Source: Brucella daejeonensis (lineage in GTDB: Bacteria; Pseudomonadota; Alphaproteobacteria; Rhizobiales; Rhizobiaceae). From it: a stretch of DNA of 64,000 bases. The stretch is from the NCBI RefSeq assembly GCF_014199265.1, contig NZ_JACIJG010000003.1:248001-312000 (forward strand), read 5' to 3'. Positions 9,557 to 20,015 of the stretch are shown in pieces; positions within the stretch are counted from its first letter, which is position 1, and each line of letters opens with the position of its first letter. The position numbers were made by a program, and so were the translations under genes. The notes under the pieces were generated by a model. That model worked only from the letters and a program-made list of their open reading frames with translations, was not told the origin of the DNA and made no database searches.

Positions 9557-12255
9557 ATTTCTTCCAGTTTTGGCATATCGGTCGATACCGGCATACGAAT
9601 CGTGAAGATGGCGCCGCTGCGATCGGCCCTGTTGCCGGCGGTGACGGTTCCGCCCATCGCTTCGACGAAGCCCCGGCAGATCGACAGCCCCAGCCCCGTA
9701 CCGGCAAGGACGAGGTCACGCTTGCGCACGCGATGGAAACTGTCGAATATCCGTTCGAGATCCGTGGCCGGGATACCCGGGCCTTCATCGACGACCTGGA
9801 TCGTCACCCATTGTTCATCCTGCCACGCGCCGATGCGGATCGTGGTGCCGGGCGGCGCATATTTCGCCGCATTGTCGAACAGGTTGAACAGGACCTGCTC
9901 GAACAGGACCGGATCGATCCTGAGCATCGGCAGGTTGGCGGGAATGTCGGTGACCGTTTTGTGGCGGGACATTATCTTTTGCGCCCGGCGCAACGCGGAA
10001 CCAACGATATCGCCAAGATATTGCAGCGAGGCGTTGGGTGTCATCCCGCCTGTTTCGAGCCGCGACATATCGAGGAGATTGGCGATGAAGCGGTTCAGCC
10101 GTTCCGCCTCGTCGACGATTGTGGACAGCATTTCCGCACGATCCTTTTCAGGCATCCCGTTCGAATAATCATGGAGCGTTCCCGCTGCCCCCATGATCGC
10201 CGCAAGCGGCGTCTTGAGGTCGTGGGAAATCGAGGCAAGCAGCGCCGAGCGCAGCTTGTCGGCCTCTGCCGCGAGCTTGGCCTTGTCCACATCGGCGACA
10301 AGCTGGATGCGTTCGATGGCGACAGCCGCCTGATCGACCAGCGCGTCGAGAAGCCTCTGCTGGTCCAGCGTGAGCAGCGGCCCGTCCTTGTCGCTGTCGA
10401 GGCCAATGACGCCGACCGGCGTCTTGCCGGTGATCAGCGGCAGATAGAGGCGCTTGGCGCCCGGTAGCGTGTCCGATCCGCGCCCGGCCGCGTGATTGTG
10501 CTCCCATGCCCAGTGCGCGGCCGCGATATCGGCGTCGACCAGCGTATCGTCCGGTGGATAACCCGCCCGGACGGTCACGGTTCCATTCTCGGGAAGAAGA
10601 ATGACGACGCGCAGTTTGAGCATCGAGGCGATCTGATGCGCCGCCGCCCAAAGCACATCGTCCAGCGTACCGGCGCCGGCAAGCTTTCTGGCGAAGCGAT
10701 AGAGTTCCTCGGTGGTGCGCGCCCGCTGGCGGGCCGCCGCCGCCTGACGGTGCATGCGAGCCGCAAGATTGCTGGTGATGAGGGCCGCGCCAATGAAGAA
10801 AAGGAACGCGATCATGCTTTCGGGATCGCGGATGGTGAACGTGTAGAGCGGATCCAGAAAGAAGAAATTGAAGGCCAGCGCACCGGCCAGCGATGCAACG
10901 AGCGCCGGCAAAAGACCGGCGGTCGCAGCCGAGGCCAGCACGGCCATCAGGAAAGCCAGCGCGATATTGCGGACATCGAGCATCCGCGAGAGCAATATGC
11001 CGAAGGCAAGGGCCACGCCGACATAGCCGACGCTCCAGAGATAAGGCTGGATGCGGAAACGGCGGGAGCGCGCCTGCACAAGGCCCTTGCGCGGCATGTC
11101 GGCGCGTTCCCTGCCCGAGATGACGTGGACGCTGATGTCGCCGGAATGCCGGATCAGGTCATGGGAGATCGATCCTTCCAGAAACTCCCGCCAGCGCGTC
11201 TTGCGCGACCTGCCAACGACGATATGGCTGTAATTGTTCTCGCCCGCATAGCGCAGGAGCTCGCGGGCGGCATGATGCCCCGGCAGCGTTATGGCGTCGC
11301 CGCCGAGCTGTTCGGCCAGCCGCAGGGTTGCCGCAATGCGGTCCTTGGCCTCTTCGGAAAGATTGGTGGATCGCGGCGCTTCGACATAGACCGCCGCCCA
11401 GGGCGCGCGCAGGCGGTCGGCCTGCCGCTTGGCGTAGCGGACCAGTGAAGGCCCGCGCGGATCGTCATCGACGCAGACCAGCACCCGGTCGCCCGCCGGC
11501 CATGGCCCCTCGATGGCATGGGCCTGCATGTGGCGCAGCAGTTGTTCGTCGACCCGTTCCGCCGTGCGGCGCAGCGCCAGTTCGCGAAGAGCGGTGAGAT
11601 TGCCCGGCGAGAAATAGTTCTGGATTGCCCGTTTGGCGGTCTTGGGAAGATAGACCTTGCCCTCATGCAGGCGCTTGATGAGATCGTCGGGCGTGACGTC
11701 GATGATCTCGACGTCGTCGGCCTTGTCGATGATCGAATCGGGAACGGTTTCCCGAACCCGGATACGGGTGATCTGCGCCACCACGTCGTTCAGGCTCTCG
11801 ACATGCTGAATATTGAGCGTGGTATAGACGTCGATACCACGGCCCAGAAGTTCGAGGACATCGAGATAGCGCTTCGGATGACGGCTTCCGGGAGCGTTGG
11901 AATGCGCCAGTTCATCGACCAGGACAAGCTGCGGCTTGCGTTCCAGCACCGCATCGAGGTCCATTTCTTCCAGAATCTGGCCCTTATAGTCGATCCTCGC
12001 CCTCGGAATGACTTCCAGATCGTGGACCAGGGCCTCCGTCTCCTTGCGGCCGTGCGTCTCGACCACGCCGATCACGACGTCATCGCCATCGGCCATCCGG
12101 GCGCGTCCTGAAATCAGCATTTCATAGGTCTTTCCGACGCCGGGGGCCGCGCCGAGAAAGATCTTGAGACGACCGCGCGTCTCCCGCTCCGCCTTTTCCA
12201 GCAAGGCGTCGGGGGAAGGCCGCTTTACATCGCCCGCCTGATCCTGGAGGCTCAT
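9553..12255 (-). CDS. kdpD: KdpD osmosensitive K+ channel sensor histidine kinase
   Basis: 900-residue sensor kinase with all expected parts: N-terminal KdpD domain with Walker A GAAPGVGKT (about residue 38) and DELAHSNAPGSRH, a universal-stress-like domain (about 240-370), four membrane segments (about 400-500), a GAF-like region, the phosphorylation helix ISHDLKTPLAA, and an ATPase domain with NLFDNAAKYAP and GTGLGLSICRGFVEAMGG. It phosphorylates KdpE. ATG at 12255 is preferred over TTG at 12261 because GGGAG lies seven bases upstream. Confidence 0.97.
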   Translation of the reverse strand: MSLQDQAGDVKRPSPDALLEKAERETRGRLKIFLGAAPGVGKTYEMLISGRARMADGDDVVIGVVETHGRKETEALVHDLEVIPRARIDYKGQILEEMDLDAVLERKPQLVLVDELAHSNAPGSRHPKRYLDVLELLGRGIDVYTTLNIQHVESLNDVVAQITRIRVRETVPDSIIDKADDVEIIDVTPDDLIKRLHEGKVYLPKTAKRAIQNYFSPGNLTALRELALRRTAERVDEQLLRHMQAHAIEGPWPAGDRVLVCVDDDPRGPSLVRYAKRQADRLRAPWAAVYVEAPRSTNLSEEAKDRIAATLRLAEQLGGDAITLPGHHAARELLRYAGENNYSHIVVGRSRKTRWREFLEGSISHDLIRHSGDISVHVISGRERADMPRKGLVQARSRRFRIQPYLWSVGYVGVALAFGILLSRMLDVRNIALAFLMAVLASAATAGLLPALVASLAGALAFNFFFLDPLYTFTIRDPESMIAFLFFIGAALITSNLAARMHRQAAAARQRARTTEELYRFARKLAGAGTLDDVLWAAAHQIASMLKLRVVILLPENGTVTVRAGYPPDDTLVDADIAAAHWAWEHNHAAGRGSDTLPGAKRLYLPLITGKTPVGVIGLDSDKDGPLLTLDQQRLLDALVDQAAVAIERIQLVADVDKAKLAAEADKLRSALLASISHDLKTPLAAIMGAAGTLHDYSNGMPEKDRAEMLSTIVDEAERLNRFIANLLDMSRLETGGMTPNASLQYLGDIVGSALRRAQKIMSRHKTVTDIPANLPMLRIDPVLFEQVLFNLFDNAAKYAPPGTTIRIGAWQDEQWVTIQVVDEGPGIPATDLERIFDSFHRVRKRDLVLAGTGLGLSICRGFVEAMGGTVTAGNRADRSGAIFTIRMPVSTDMPKLEEM

Positions 12256-12306
12256 CTTCAACTCCCATCAGCGGTTGCGGCAGTCGAAGGACTGCCGCCG
12301 CCACTT

Positions 12307-12858
12307 TTACAACCTGTCAAGCGCCAGATTGAGTTCGAGGACGTTGACGACGCGTTCCCCGGTCAGAAACCCGCCCGGCGAGAAAGCGGCGTCGCGGATC
12401 ACGGTTTCGACCCTGTTCCGGTCCAGACCCCGCGCCCCGGCGACCCGCGCCGCCTGATAGAGGGCTGCCGCCTCCGAGATGTGCGGGTCAAGCCCGGCGC
12501 CCGAGGCTGCGGCAAGATCGGCAGGCAGCGGGTTTTCCGGTGTCGCGCCGTAACGCTCTACCATCTCCCGGCCGCGATCGGCAACTTCGCTGCTCGTCGG
12601 CGACCAGTTGCTGCCGCCAGCGCCAGCGCCGTCATAATCGACGGCCGATGGCCGGGGCCAGAAATATTCCGGCCGCGTGAAGGCCTGCGCCACCTGGCGG
12701 CTGCCGACGATCCTGCCATCCTGACCGACGATCAGCGAGCCGTTGGCGGTGTCCGGGGTAATCGTCTGGGCCACGGCCCAGACGGCGGTCGCGTAGCCGG
12801 CGACGCAAATCAGCATTGTCGCGGCTGCGATACGGGTGCTTGCTAGTAGTGATTGCAT
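12307..12858 (-). CDS. kdpC: KdpC subunit of K+-transporting ATPase
   Basis: 183-residue subunit with one N-terminal membrane anchor (residues 10-30) and a periplasmic domain with FTRPEYFWPRPSAVDYD, GGSNWSPTS, and ASGAGLDPHIS, all typical of KdpC. It stabilises the KdpFABC complex and ATP binding. GGAG lies nine bases before the ATG and kdpA ends 16 bases upstream. Length is normal. Confidence 0.96.
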   Translation of the reverse strand: MQSLLASTRIAAATMLICVAGYATAVWAVAQTITPDTANGSLIVGQDGRIVGSRQVAQAFTRPEYFWPRPSAVDYDGAGAGGSNWSPTSSEVADRGREMVERYGATPENPLPADLAAASGAGLDPHISEAAALYQAARVAGARGLDRNRVETVIRDAAFSPGGFLTGERVVNVLELNLALDRL

Positions 12859-12874
12859 GATTCCGGTCTCCGGA

Positions 12875-14548
12875 TCAGTTCATGAACATGAGGTGCTCGG
12901 CGATCGGCCCAAGCGTTGCCGCAGGGAAGAAGGTGAGCGCGCCTATGACGACGATGGTGGCGGCCAGCATGGTGGCGAAGACGCCGCCCTCGACGCTGAG
13001 CGTGCCGCCCGATTCCGCGCTGCGGCGCTTGGCCGACAGCGAACCGACGATGGCAAGCGGCAGGATGATCGGAATGAACCGGGCCAGCAGCATCACGATG
13101 CCGGTGGACAGGTTCCATGGCACGGTATTATCTCCCAGCCCCTCGAAGCCGGAGCCGTTATTCGCCGCGGAAGAGGTGAACTCATAGAGGATTTCGCTGA
13201 AGCCGTGCGGGCCGACATTGTTGAGCGTATCGGCGCCCCACGATGTCGCTGCGAAGATCGCCGTGCCGCCAAGGATGAAAAGACCGTGGGCGAGCAGCGC
13301 GAAGAGCGCGAACTTCACCTCGCGCGATTCCACGCGCCAGCCCAGATATTCGGGCGTGCGGCCGATCATCATGCCCGCGATGAAGACGCCGACCACGATG
13401 TAGAGGAACATGTTGATCATGCCGACGCCAACCCCGCCGAAGGTCGAGTTGAGCCACATGCCGACCATCGGCATCAGGCCGCTCATGGGGTTGAGGCTGT
13501 CATGCATCGCGCCAACCGAACCGTTGGACGTCGAAGTGGTCAGGACCGACCAGAGCGGACCGCCGGACGGACCGAAACGCATCTCCTTGCCTTCGAGGTT
13601 CCCCACGGTCTGTTCGATGGGCAGGTTGGAAAATGCCTGGGTGGGAGCGGCTTCGAAATAGACAGCGCCCGTGATCTTGATCGCGATGAAGGCCAGCATC
13701 ACCGCAAAGATCACCCCTGCGTGACGCAGACGGCCGATGATCCTGCCGAACATCCATACGCAGGCCATCGGAATGATGATGATGGCGAACATTTCGAGGA
13801 TATTGGTCCAGAAGCTGGGATTTTCGAGCGGATGCGTCGAGTTGGGACCGAAGAAGCCGCCGCCGTTGGTGCCCAGTTGCTTGATCGTGACGAAAGCCGC
13901 CACCGGACCGCGGGCGATGGTCTGCTGCACGCCTTCCAGCGTGGTGGCGATCGCCGCGCCGTCGAAGGTCATCGGCGCGCCGCCGAGAACGAGCAGAACC
14001 GCGACGACGAAGGCGACGGGAAGCAGCACGAGGAAAGATGCCCGCTGCACATCGACGAAGAAGTTGCCAAGCGGGCGACCGGCCAGCCCCCGGGCAAGCG
14101 CCGCGAGCGCCGCTATGCCGGTGGCCGCCGATACGAACTGGAGCCACATCAGACCGGCAAGCTGCGAAAGATAGCTCAGCGATACTTCGCCCGAATAATG
14201 CTGGAGATTCGTATTCGACGTGAACGAGGCCGCCGTGTTGAAGATCAGGCTTCCCTCAAGGGCTTCCTTGCCATCCGGGTTCAGCGGCAGATACTGCTGG
14301 AGCGCCAGAATGCCGTAGGTGACGACGAACATGATCACGTTGAAAGCCAGCATGGCGACCATGTAGCGCTTCCAGTTCTGGTCCTGCGCGCAGGCTGGAC
14401 CGCCGATGGACCGGAAGAGCGCGGTAAAGCCGCCGGCCTGGCCCTGGTTCGGGTCCATTGCCCATTTCATGTAGCGGCCGAGCGGCCACGAGATGAGGGC
14501 TGTGCCTCCAACGACGAGGACGACGAAGAGTATGGATTGCAATAACAT
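12875..14548 (-). CDS. kdpA: KdpA K+-binding channel subunit
   Basis: 557-residue channel-like subunit with about ten membrane segments. Selectivity-filter loops are visible: SNTNLQHYSG, GTNGGGFFGPNS and SAANNGSGFEG. It selects and conducts K+ with high affinity. GGAG lies eight bases before the start. Unlike the usual kdpF-A-B-C order, here it lies after kdpB and a 26-codon microORF. Confidence 0.97.
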   Translation of the reverse strand: MLLQSILFVVLVVGGTALISWPLGRYMKWAMDPNQGQAGGFTALFRSIGGPACAQDQNWKRYMVAMLAFNVIMFVVTYGILALQQYLPLNPDGKEALEGSLIFNTAASFTSNTNLQHYSGEVSLSYLSQLAGLMWLQFVSAATGIAALAALARGLAGRPLGNFFVDVQRASFLVLLPVAFVVAVLLVLGGAPMTFDGAAIATTLEGVQQTIARGPVAAFVTIKQLGTNGGGFFGPNSTHPLENPSFWTNILEMFAIIIIPMACVWMFGRIIGRLRHAGVIFAVMLAFIAIKITGAVYFEAAPTQAFSNLPIEQTVGNLEGKEMRFGPSGGPLWSVLTTSTSNGSVGAMHDSLNPMSGLMPMVGMWLNSTFGGVGVGMINMFLYIVVGVFIAGMMIGRTPEYLGWRVESREVKFALFALLAHGLFILGGTAIFAATSWGADTLNNVGPHGFSEILYEFTSSAANNGSGFEGLGDNTVPWNLSTGIVMLLARFIPIILPLAIVGSLSAKRRSAESGGTLSVEGGVFATMLAATIVVIGALTFFPAATLGPIAEHLMFMN

Positions 14549-14575
14549 TGAATTGTCTCCGAGATCGCTGGACGG

Positions 14576-14656
14576 TCAGGCCCGGTCGACGGCGCTGGTC
14601 ATGACGAGCAGAAGCCCGAAGACCGCAAGGCCGAGAAGCAGACAGAAAATGGTCAT
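14576..14656 (-). CDS. 26-residue hydrophobic microprotein between kdpB and kdpA
   Basis: Encodes MTIFCLLLGLAVFGLLLVMT plus SAVDRA, a single predicted membrane helix. A Shine-Dalgarno-like AAAGGA lies upstream; kdpB ends 17 bases before and kdpA begins 27 bases after. Size and topology resemble KdpF, but the sequence lacks the C-terminal LVYALLRPERF typical of the KdpF at the operon front. It may be a second KdpF-like peptide placed just before kdpA. Function is inferred only from position. Confidence 0.65.
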   Translation of the reverse strand: MTIFCLLLGLAVFGLLLVMTSAVDRA

Positions 14657-14673
14657 GGGATCGTTTCCTTTGA

Positions 14674-16746
<2,073 letters not shown>

Positions 16747-16789
16747 AAGTGACTCCAGCTTGATGTTTCTGATGACGAGCCCGGTCGCG

Positions 16790-16978
16790 TCAGCCCAGCC
16801 CGAAAAGACGGGAGAGGAGCCAGGCAAACAGCACGACCGCAAGCATAGCCAGCGTCATGCCGAGGATGGTGTCCGACGCACGGGGAGGTTTCCCCGTCTT
16901 CAAAAGGTCGAACCGTGGATTGAGAGATTTTCGAACATGGCCCAGCCATCGCCCGATGGTCCGTTCCAACCGCTTCAT
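16790..16978 (-). CDS. 62-residue membrane microprotein between kdpF and kdpB
   Basis: Basic N-terminal half ([19 protein letters not shown]) followed by one membrane helix (about residues 41-60). It starts 20 bases after kdpF and ends 43 bases before kdpB on the same strand, so it is almost surely in the kdp transcript. No family recognised. Its Shine-Dalgarno is weak, suggesting coupling to kdpF. It could be an assembly or regulatory peptide of the pump; this is inference from position. Confidence 0.6.
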   Translation of the reverse strand: MKRLERTIGRWLGHVRKSLNPRFDLLKTGKPPRASDTILGMTLAMLAVVLFAWLLSRLFGLG

Positions 16979-16998
16979 CGGACTGGACTTTCGGCGCT

Positions 16999-17088
16999 TC
17001 AGAAGCGTTCCGGCCGCAAAAGTGCGTAAACAAGGTAGGCGGTGATAAACAAAGTCACTGCGCCACCGAGAAGATATTCAAGTGCCAT
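16999..17088 (-). CDS. kdpF: KdpF small subunit of K+-transporting ATPase
   Basis: 29-residue single-helix peptide, MALEYLLGGAVTLFITAYLV followed by YALLRPERF, matching the usual KdpF pattern (hydrophobic helix ending YLVYAL). GAGG lies eight bases before the ATG. KdpF stabilises the KdpABC complex in the membrane. It is the first gene of the operon, as usual, but is followed by a novel microORF and kdpB rather than kdpA. Confidence 0.88.
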   Translation of the reverse strand: MALEYLLGGAVTLFITAYLVYALLRPERF

Positions 17089-17224
17089 TATACGCCTCGT
17101 TTTTCCGGAAGCCGCCGATCGGCGGGACTTCCTGTTACCTCTGTTGCGCTCCGCGCCCTGGCGGGGGCGGATGGCAGGGCCGGCAGAACTATGGCGCAAG
17201 ACCGCATAAAGGTTCGAGAGAGGC

Positions 17225-17275
17225 GGCGTCCCAAAAAAATAAAAATCTTATATATATTTGGCTCATGAAATAGTG
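17225..17275 (-). promoter_or_regulatory. AT-rich candidate kdp promoter/KdpE site
   Basis: About 140-190 bases upstream of kdpF is an AT tract (AAAAAAATAAAAATCTTATATATATTT) in otherwise GC-rich DNA. KdpE boxes in other bacteria are AT-rich, so this is the best candidate for the KdpE-dependent promoter. No exact consensus is claimed. Confidence 0.35.
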
Positions 17276-17289
17276 GCCGGATGAATGCC

Positions 17290-17320
17290 AAAGCCCGATG
17301 AGCGGAACTCATCGGGCTTT
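17290..17320. terminator. Terminator hairpin
   Basis: Perfect 13-bp stem AAAGCCCGATGAG/CTCATCGGGCTTT with a five-base loop. It lies 21 bases beyond the stop of the minus-strand gene at 17341-17634 and insulates the kdp promoter region. Confidence 0.8.
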
Positions 17321-17340
17321 CAGGGCGCGGATAGATAACG

Positions 17341-17634
17341 TCAATATCCCGGCGTCCTGGCATGAACTGCCCGCCCAAGGATCTTCGACCATCGTCTTCG
17401 CCGCCCGAAAATCGCGTTTATGCCCAGCGGCTGGGTGTCCGGGACACAGAATACCTGTCCGGGATAACCCTCGCTCTCATCGACGGCGAATTTGACGGCT
17501 GAGGCACGGTCCCTGAAGACACCGCCGACCATTCCCTGCGTATCGCACACCACCCAGTGACCATGCCGGTCACGGCCGACTGCAAAGCGATAGTTCAGGC
17601 AAGGCAGCCAGATTTCATCGGTTGCTTTTCTCAT
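17341..17634 (-). CDS. Hypothetical protein, 97 residues
   Basis: Small basic protein of unknown function. The segment RFAVGRDRHGHWVVCDTQG followed by GGVFRDRASAVKFAVDES has the W-V-x-D ... F-x-x-x-x-x-A pattern of small DUF2188-like domains, a loose resemblance only. The C terminus is rich in arginine. A strong terminator follows immediately, supporting a real transcription unit. Start chosen at the first ATG; Shine-Dalgarno weak. Confidence 0.6.
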   Translation of the reverse strand: MRKATDEIWLPCLNYRFAVGRDRHGHWVVCDTQGMVGGVFRDRASAVKFAVDESEGYPGQVFCVPDTQPLGINAIFGRRRRWSKILGRAVHARTPGY

Positions 17635-17679
17635 GTCACGTTTTCCCTGTCCGCAGATGTTTTCGGCTTAACCCGCGCT

Positions 17680-17868
17680 CTACCCCACAAGGGCGACCCC
17701 GATGCAAACCGCGGCAATCACACCCGACATGCGCAGGAGCATACCCAGTTCACCGGGTTCGGGCACCGCGATTGCAATGGGTTCGTTGTCGAGATCTCCA
17801 TCCGGCCGCGATTGCCGGTCCAGCGATGCCCTGTACAGAGGATAATACATGCCTAGACGTCCAAACAT
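17680..17868 (-). CDS. Hypothetical single-helix membrane protein, 62 residues
   Basis: Short protein with a hydrophilic N-terminal 40 residues and one C-terminal membrane helix (GMLLRMSGVIAAVCIGVALV). A very good Shine-Dalgarno AAAGGAG lies seven bases before the ATG at 17868. Family unknown; probably co-transcribed with the hypothetical gene 46 bases downstream. Confidence 0.6.
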   Translation of the reverse strand: MFGRLGMYYPLYRASLDRQSRPDGDLDNEPIAIAVPEPGELGMLLRMSGVIAAVCIGVALVG

Positions 17869-18072
17869 GGGAATTCTCCTTTATCCATCACACGTTCGAC
17901 AGCATTTCCTGAAATTCCGCGACGTGCAGAAGAAAACATATCCATGAACGCATATGTTTTCGATTGGACAAGACTTTCAGAAACATAGAAATTTCATAGT
18001 ATATTTCGTCATCCCCATAGGTGACTTCATATAGGATATTTTTATTTGTTCCCTGAAAGGCAAATGCGCTCG

Positions 18073-19008
18073 TCACACGACCGGCTGAATGGCTATATCG
18101 TCGCCGGCTTCCTTTCCGGCGATTTCCTGAAATGCGTCACGCAGGGCCGATGCAGTCTCCGGCATGACCTCCACAAGGGGAAGCCGAACCTCTGGAGAGG
18201 CGCGCTGCAAAAGGTGAAGCCCGTATTTCGCCGGACCGGGATTCGTCTCCCTCTCAAGGGCTGCAAACAATGGGCGAAGCTGGCGGTCGATCGACTGGGC
18301 CTGGCGAATATCGCCCTCGAAACAGGCCTTGTGCATCTGCGCACAAAGCCCCGGAGCAACATTGGAAATGACGGAGATCGTGCCCCGCCCCCCGGCCTGG
18401 CAAAAGCCGAGCGCCGTCGCGTCGTGGCCGGAGAATTGCAGGAACCCGTCGCCGAGGAGATTTGTCACGCCCAATGGCCGTGAAAGATCGCCTGTCGCGT
18501 CCTTCAGCCCGACCACGCCCCTCAGGCCGGCGAGGCGGCGCAGCGTGGGCAAGCCGAGATCGCCCCCGGTACGAGACGGCACGTTGTAGATAATGATCGG
18601 CGTTTCGACATTTTCCGCCACGGCCTCAAAATGCCGGAAAATTCCTTCCTGTGTCGGGCGGTTGTAATAGGGGGTTACAATGAGAACGCCATCAATCCCG
18701 AGAGATGCGGCCTCCGCCGTGAACGCAACGGTCGAGCGCGTGTCATTGGTGCCCGTCCCGGCGATCACCGGAACCCGACCGCCGACGACCTCGACGGCGC
18801 GCCGGATGATGGCGATGCGCTCTTCTTTGCACAATGTCGGGGCTTCGCCCGTTGTGCCGCACACCACGAAACCGTCGATACCTTCGCTGAGTTGCCATTC
18901 GATGAGATTATCGAGCGCCGGAAAATCGACGTTTCCGTTCCTGAACGGCGTGACAAGCGCGGTGATGACCCCGTGAAGGCGGGATTTCAATGCTTCAGTC
19001 TGAATCAC
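18073..19008 (-). CDS. dapA: 4-hydroxy-tetrahydrodipicolinate synthase (DapA) family
   Basis: 311-residue class I aldolase. Key residues are visible: T52 in CGTTGEAPT, Y114/Y115 in PYYNRPTQEG, Y141 and R146 in YNVPSRTGGD, and the Schiff-base lysine K169 in VVGLKDATGD. It would condense pyruvate with aspartate semialdehyde in lysine synthesis, or a related aldol donor. The GTG at 19008 is chosen because AAGGAG lies eight bases upstream. It stands alone between hypothetical genes, so it may be a paralogue with a catabolic role. Confidence 0.88.
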   Translation of the reverse strand: MIQTEALKSRLHGVITALVTPFRNGNVDFPALDNLIEWQLSEGIDGFVVCGTTGEAPTLCKEERIAIIRRAVEVVGGRVPVIAGTGTNDTRSTVAFTAEAASLGIDGVLIVTPYYNRPTQEGIFRHFEAVAENVETPIIIYNVPSRTGGDLGLPTLRRLAGLRGVVGLKDATGDLSRPLGVTNLLGDGFLQFSGHDATALGFCQAGGRGTISVISNVAPGLCAQMHKACFEGDIRQAQSIDRQLRPLFAALERETNPGPAKYGLHLLQRASPEVRLPLVEVMPETASALRDAFQEIAGKEAGDDIAIQPVV

Positions 19009-19081
19009 GGTGTTTTCTCCTTCGTTTCCGGTGAAGCCTCGGGATTTCGGGCACCCGTCGGCCCCGGCGATGTCTGAGAGG

Positions 19082-19141
19082 CTGAACGCAGATAATCGCC
19101 ATCTGCACCCGCTCATGGCGACTTTTGGAACAGGCTCTGAA
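19082..19141. repeat. Half copy of the Bru-RS-like repeat
   Basis: CTGAACGCAGATAATCGCCATC through GGCGACTTTTGGAACAGGC matches one arm of the complete copy at 60383-60531 (CGGAACGCAGGAAATTGCCA ... GGCGACTTTTGGAACAGAC). The other arm is missing. It lies 74 bases upstream of dapA and supplies the end of the hypothetical gene that follows. Confidence 0.7.
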
Positions 19142-19505
19142 GGCAGGCGATCATCAAGGCTGCCGCAAGATCGGCATGTTGCCCGACGAAGTTTCTTCTT
19201 GGCAACCGCTCGCGCCGCATCCGGCATATCCAGCCCCGCTCGCCCTGACGGATGCTCACCAGTGACAGGCCCAATGGCGCTTGCCCGGCAAGAAGCAGAG
19301 CGGCTTCGGTCAAGGCCCCCGCCTCGGCCAGTTCGGCCAATCGGCGCCGCAAGGAACGCTCACGGTCCAGAAGCGTACCGCCCAAAACATCCAGACCGAG
19401 CCAAAGATGATGTTCGCGCAGACGCGATGCGCCCGTTATGAGGGCATTGAGCTGCACGACATCGACATTCAGGGGCAAAATCCGCCGCATCCCGCGTGAT
19501 GTCAC
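19113..19505 (-). CDS. Hypothetical protein, about 130 residues
   Basis: Unknown family; rich in leucine, alanine and arginine, with an amphipathic core (GLDVLGGTLLDRERSLRRRLAELAEAG begins near residue 36). GTG at 19505 overlaps the stop of the upstream microORF (GTGA), suggesting coupling; ATG at 19490 would give 125 residues. The last residues, FQKSP, and the stop codon lie inside a half copy of the palindromic repeat, so the original C terminus may have been replaced. Confidence 0.5.
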   Translation of the reverse strand: MTSRGMRRILPLNVDVVQLNALITGASRLREHHLWLGLDVLGGTLLDRERSLRRRLAELAEAGALTEAALLLAGQAPLGLSLVSIRQGERGWICRMRRERLPRRNFVGQHADLAAALMIACLQSLFQKSP

Positions 19506-19645
19506 GATGTCCAGTAATGTCGCCACAGGCTCAACACGGTTGGAAGCAAGGCGAAGACAGCGGCCAGGATGAACATTGCCGACAGTCCGACAATTTCCAA
19601 AACGGTCCTCTTCCATTCGCCGCTCTTGATCGTTGTCGGTGCCAT
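19502..19645 (-). CDS. 47-residue membrane microprotein
   Basis: Encodes MAPTTIKSGEWKRTVLEIVG then a hydrophobic helix (LSAMFILAAVFALLPTVLSL) and a short WRHYWTS tail: a single-pass membrane peptide. GAGGACGGAAAA precedes the ATG. Its stop overlaps the GTG of the following hypothetical gene, forming a two-gene unit. No family recognised. Confidence 0.55.
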   Translation of the reverse strand: MAPTTIKSGEWKRTVLEIVGLSAMFILAAVFALLPTVLSLWRHYWTS

Positions 19646-20015
19646 TTTTCCGTCCTCGGAGAAGCTGCGCTTGCCCGGCCTGTGACGCTCGGTGCCGTTT
19701 AACCGGATGATTTTCCAGACAAGACGGCATCGGCACCAATATCGTTACAATTGCCGGGGCCTGAACCCTGCACCTCGTCTATCGCCGATCCGCATAGGAA
19801 TTCGAGATGGCCGAACCATCCAAAAAATAAAAAAACACATATTCATCGAAGCAAATCGATGTCTTTGCCCCGAAAAAAAGCCCCGGTTGCGAACCGGAGC
19901 TTGAGTATTAATGGACGTAGGGTCAGGACCGCTGTCAGCGCGCGCCATTCGCCCAGAGCAGGCGGCGCGATGCGGAAGCTGATCGCCATGCGGTCATAGG
20001 TGTTCATCAGGCTGA
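19646..20015. other. Intergenic region with an orphan minus-strand terminator
   Basis: 370 bases without a convincing gene. It contains an AT-rich stretch with AAAAAATAAAAAAACAC near 19822, and a hairpin at 19878-19902 (AAGCCCCGGTT/AACCGGAGCTT) that on the minus strand runs into T residues. No minus-strand gene ends there, so it could mark the 3' end of a small RNA. The sequence TAGGGTCAGGACC at about 19917-19929 matches the terminus of the small inverted-repeat element at 22077-22346. Confidence 0.5.

Noticed and set aside
17888-18076. 62-codon minus-strand frame downstream of dapA
   Set aside because: GTG start overlapping the dapA stop, no Shine-Dalgarno of its own, AT-rich non-coding composition and no similarity.
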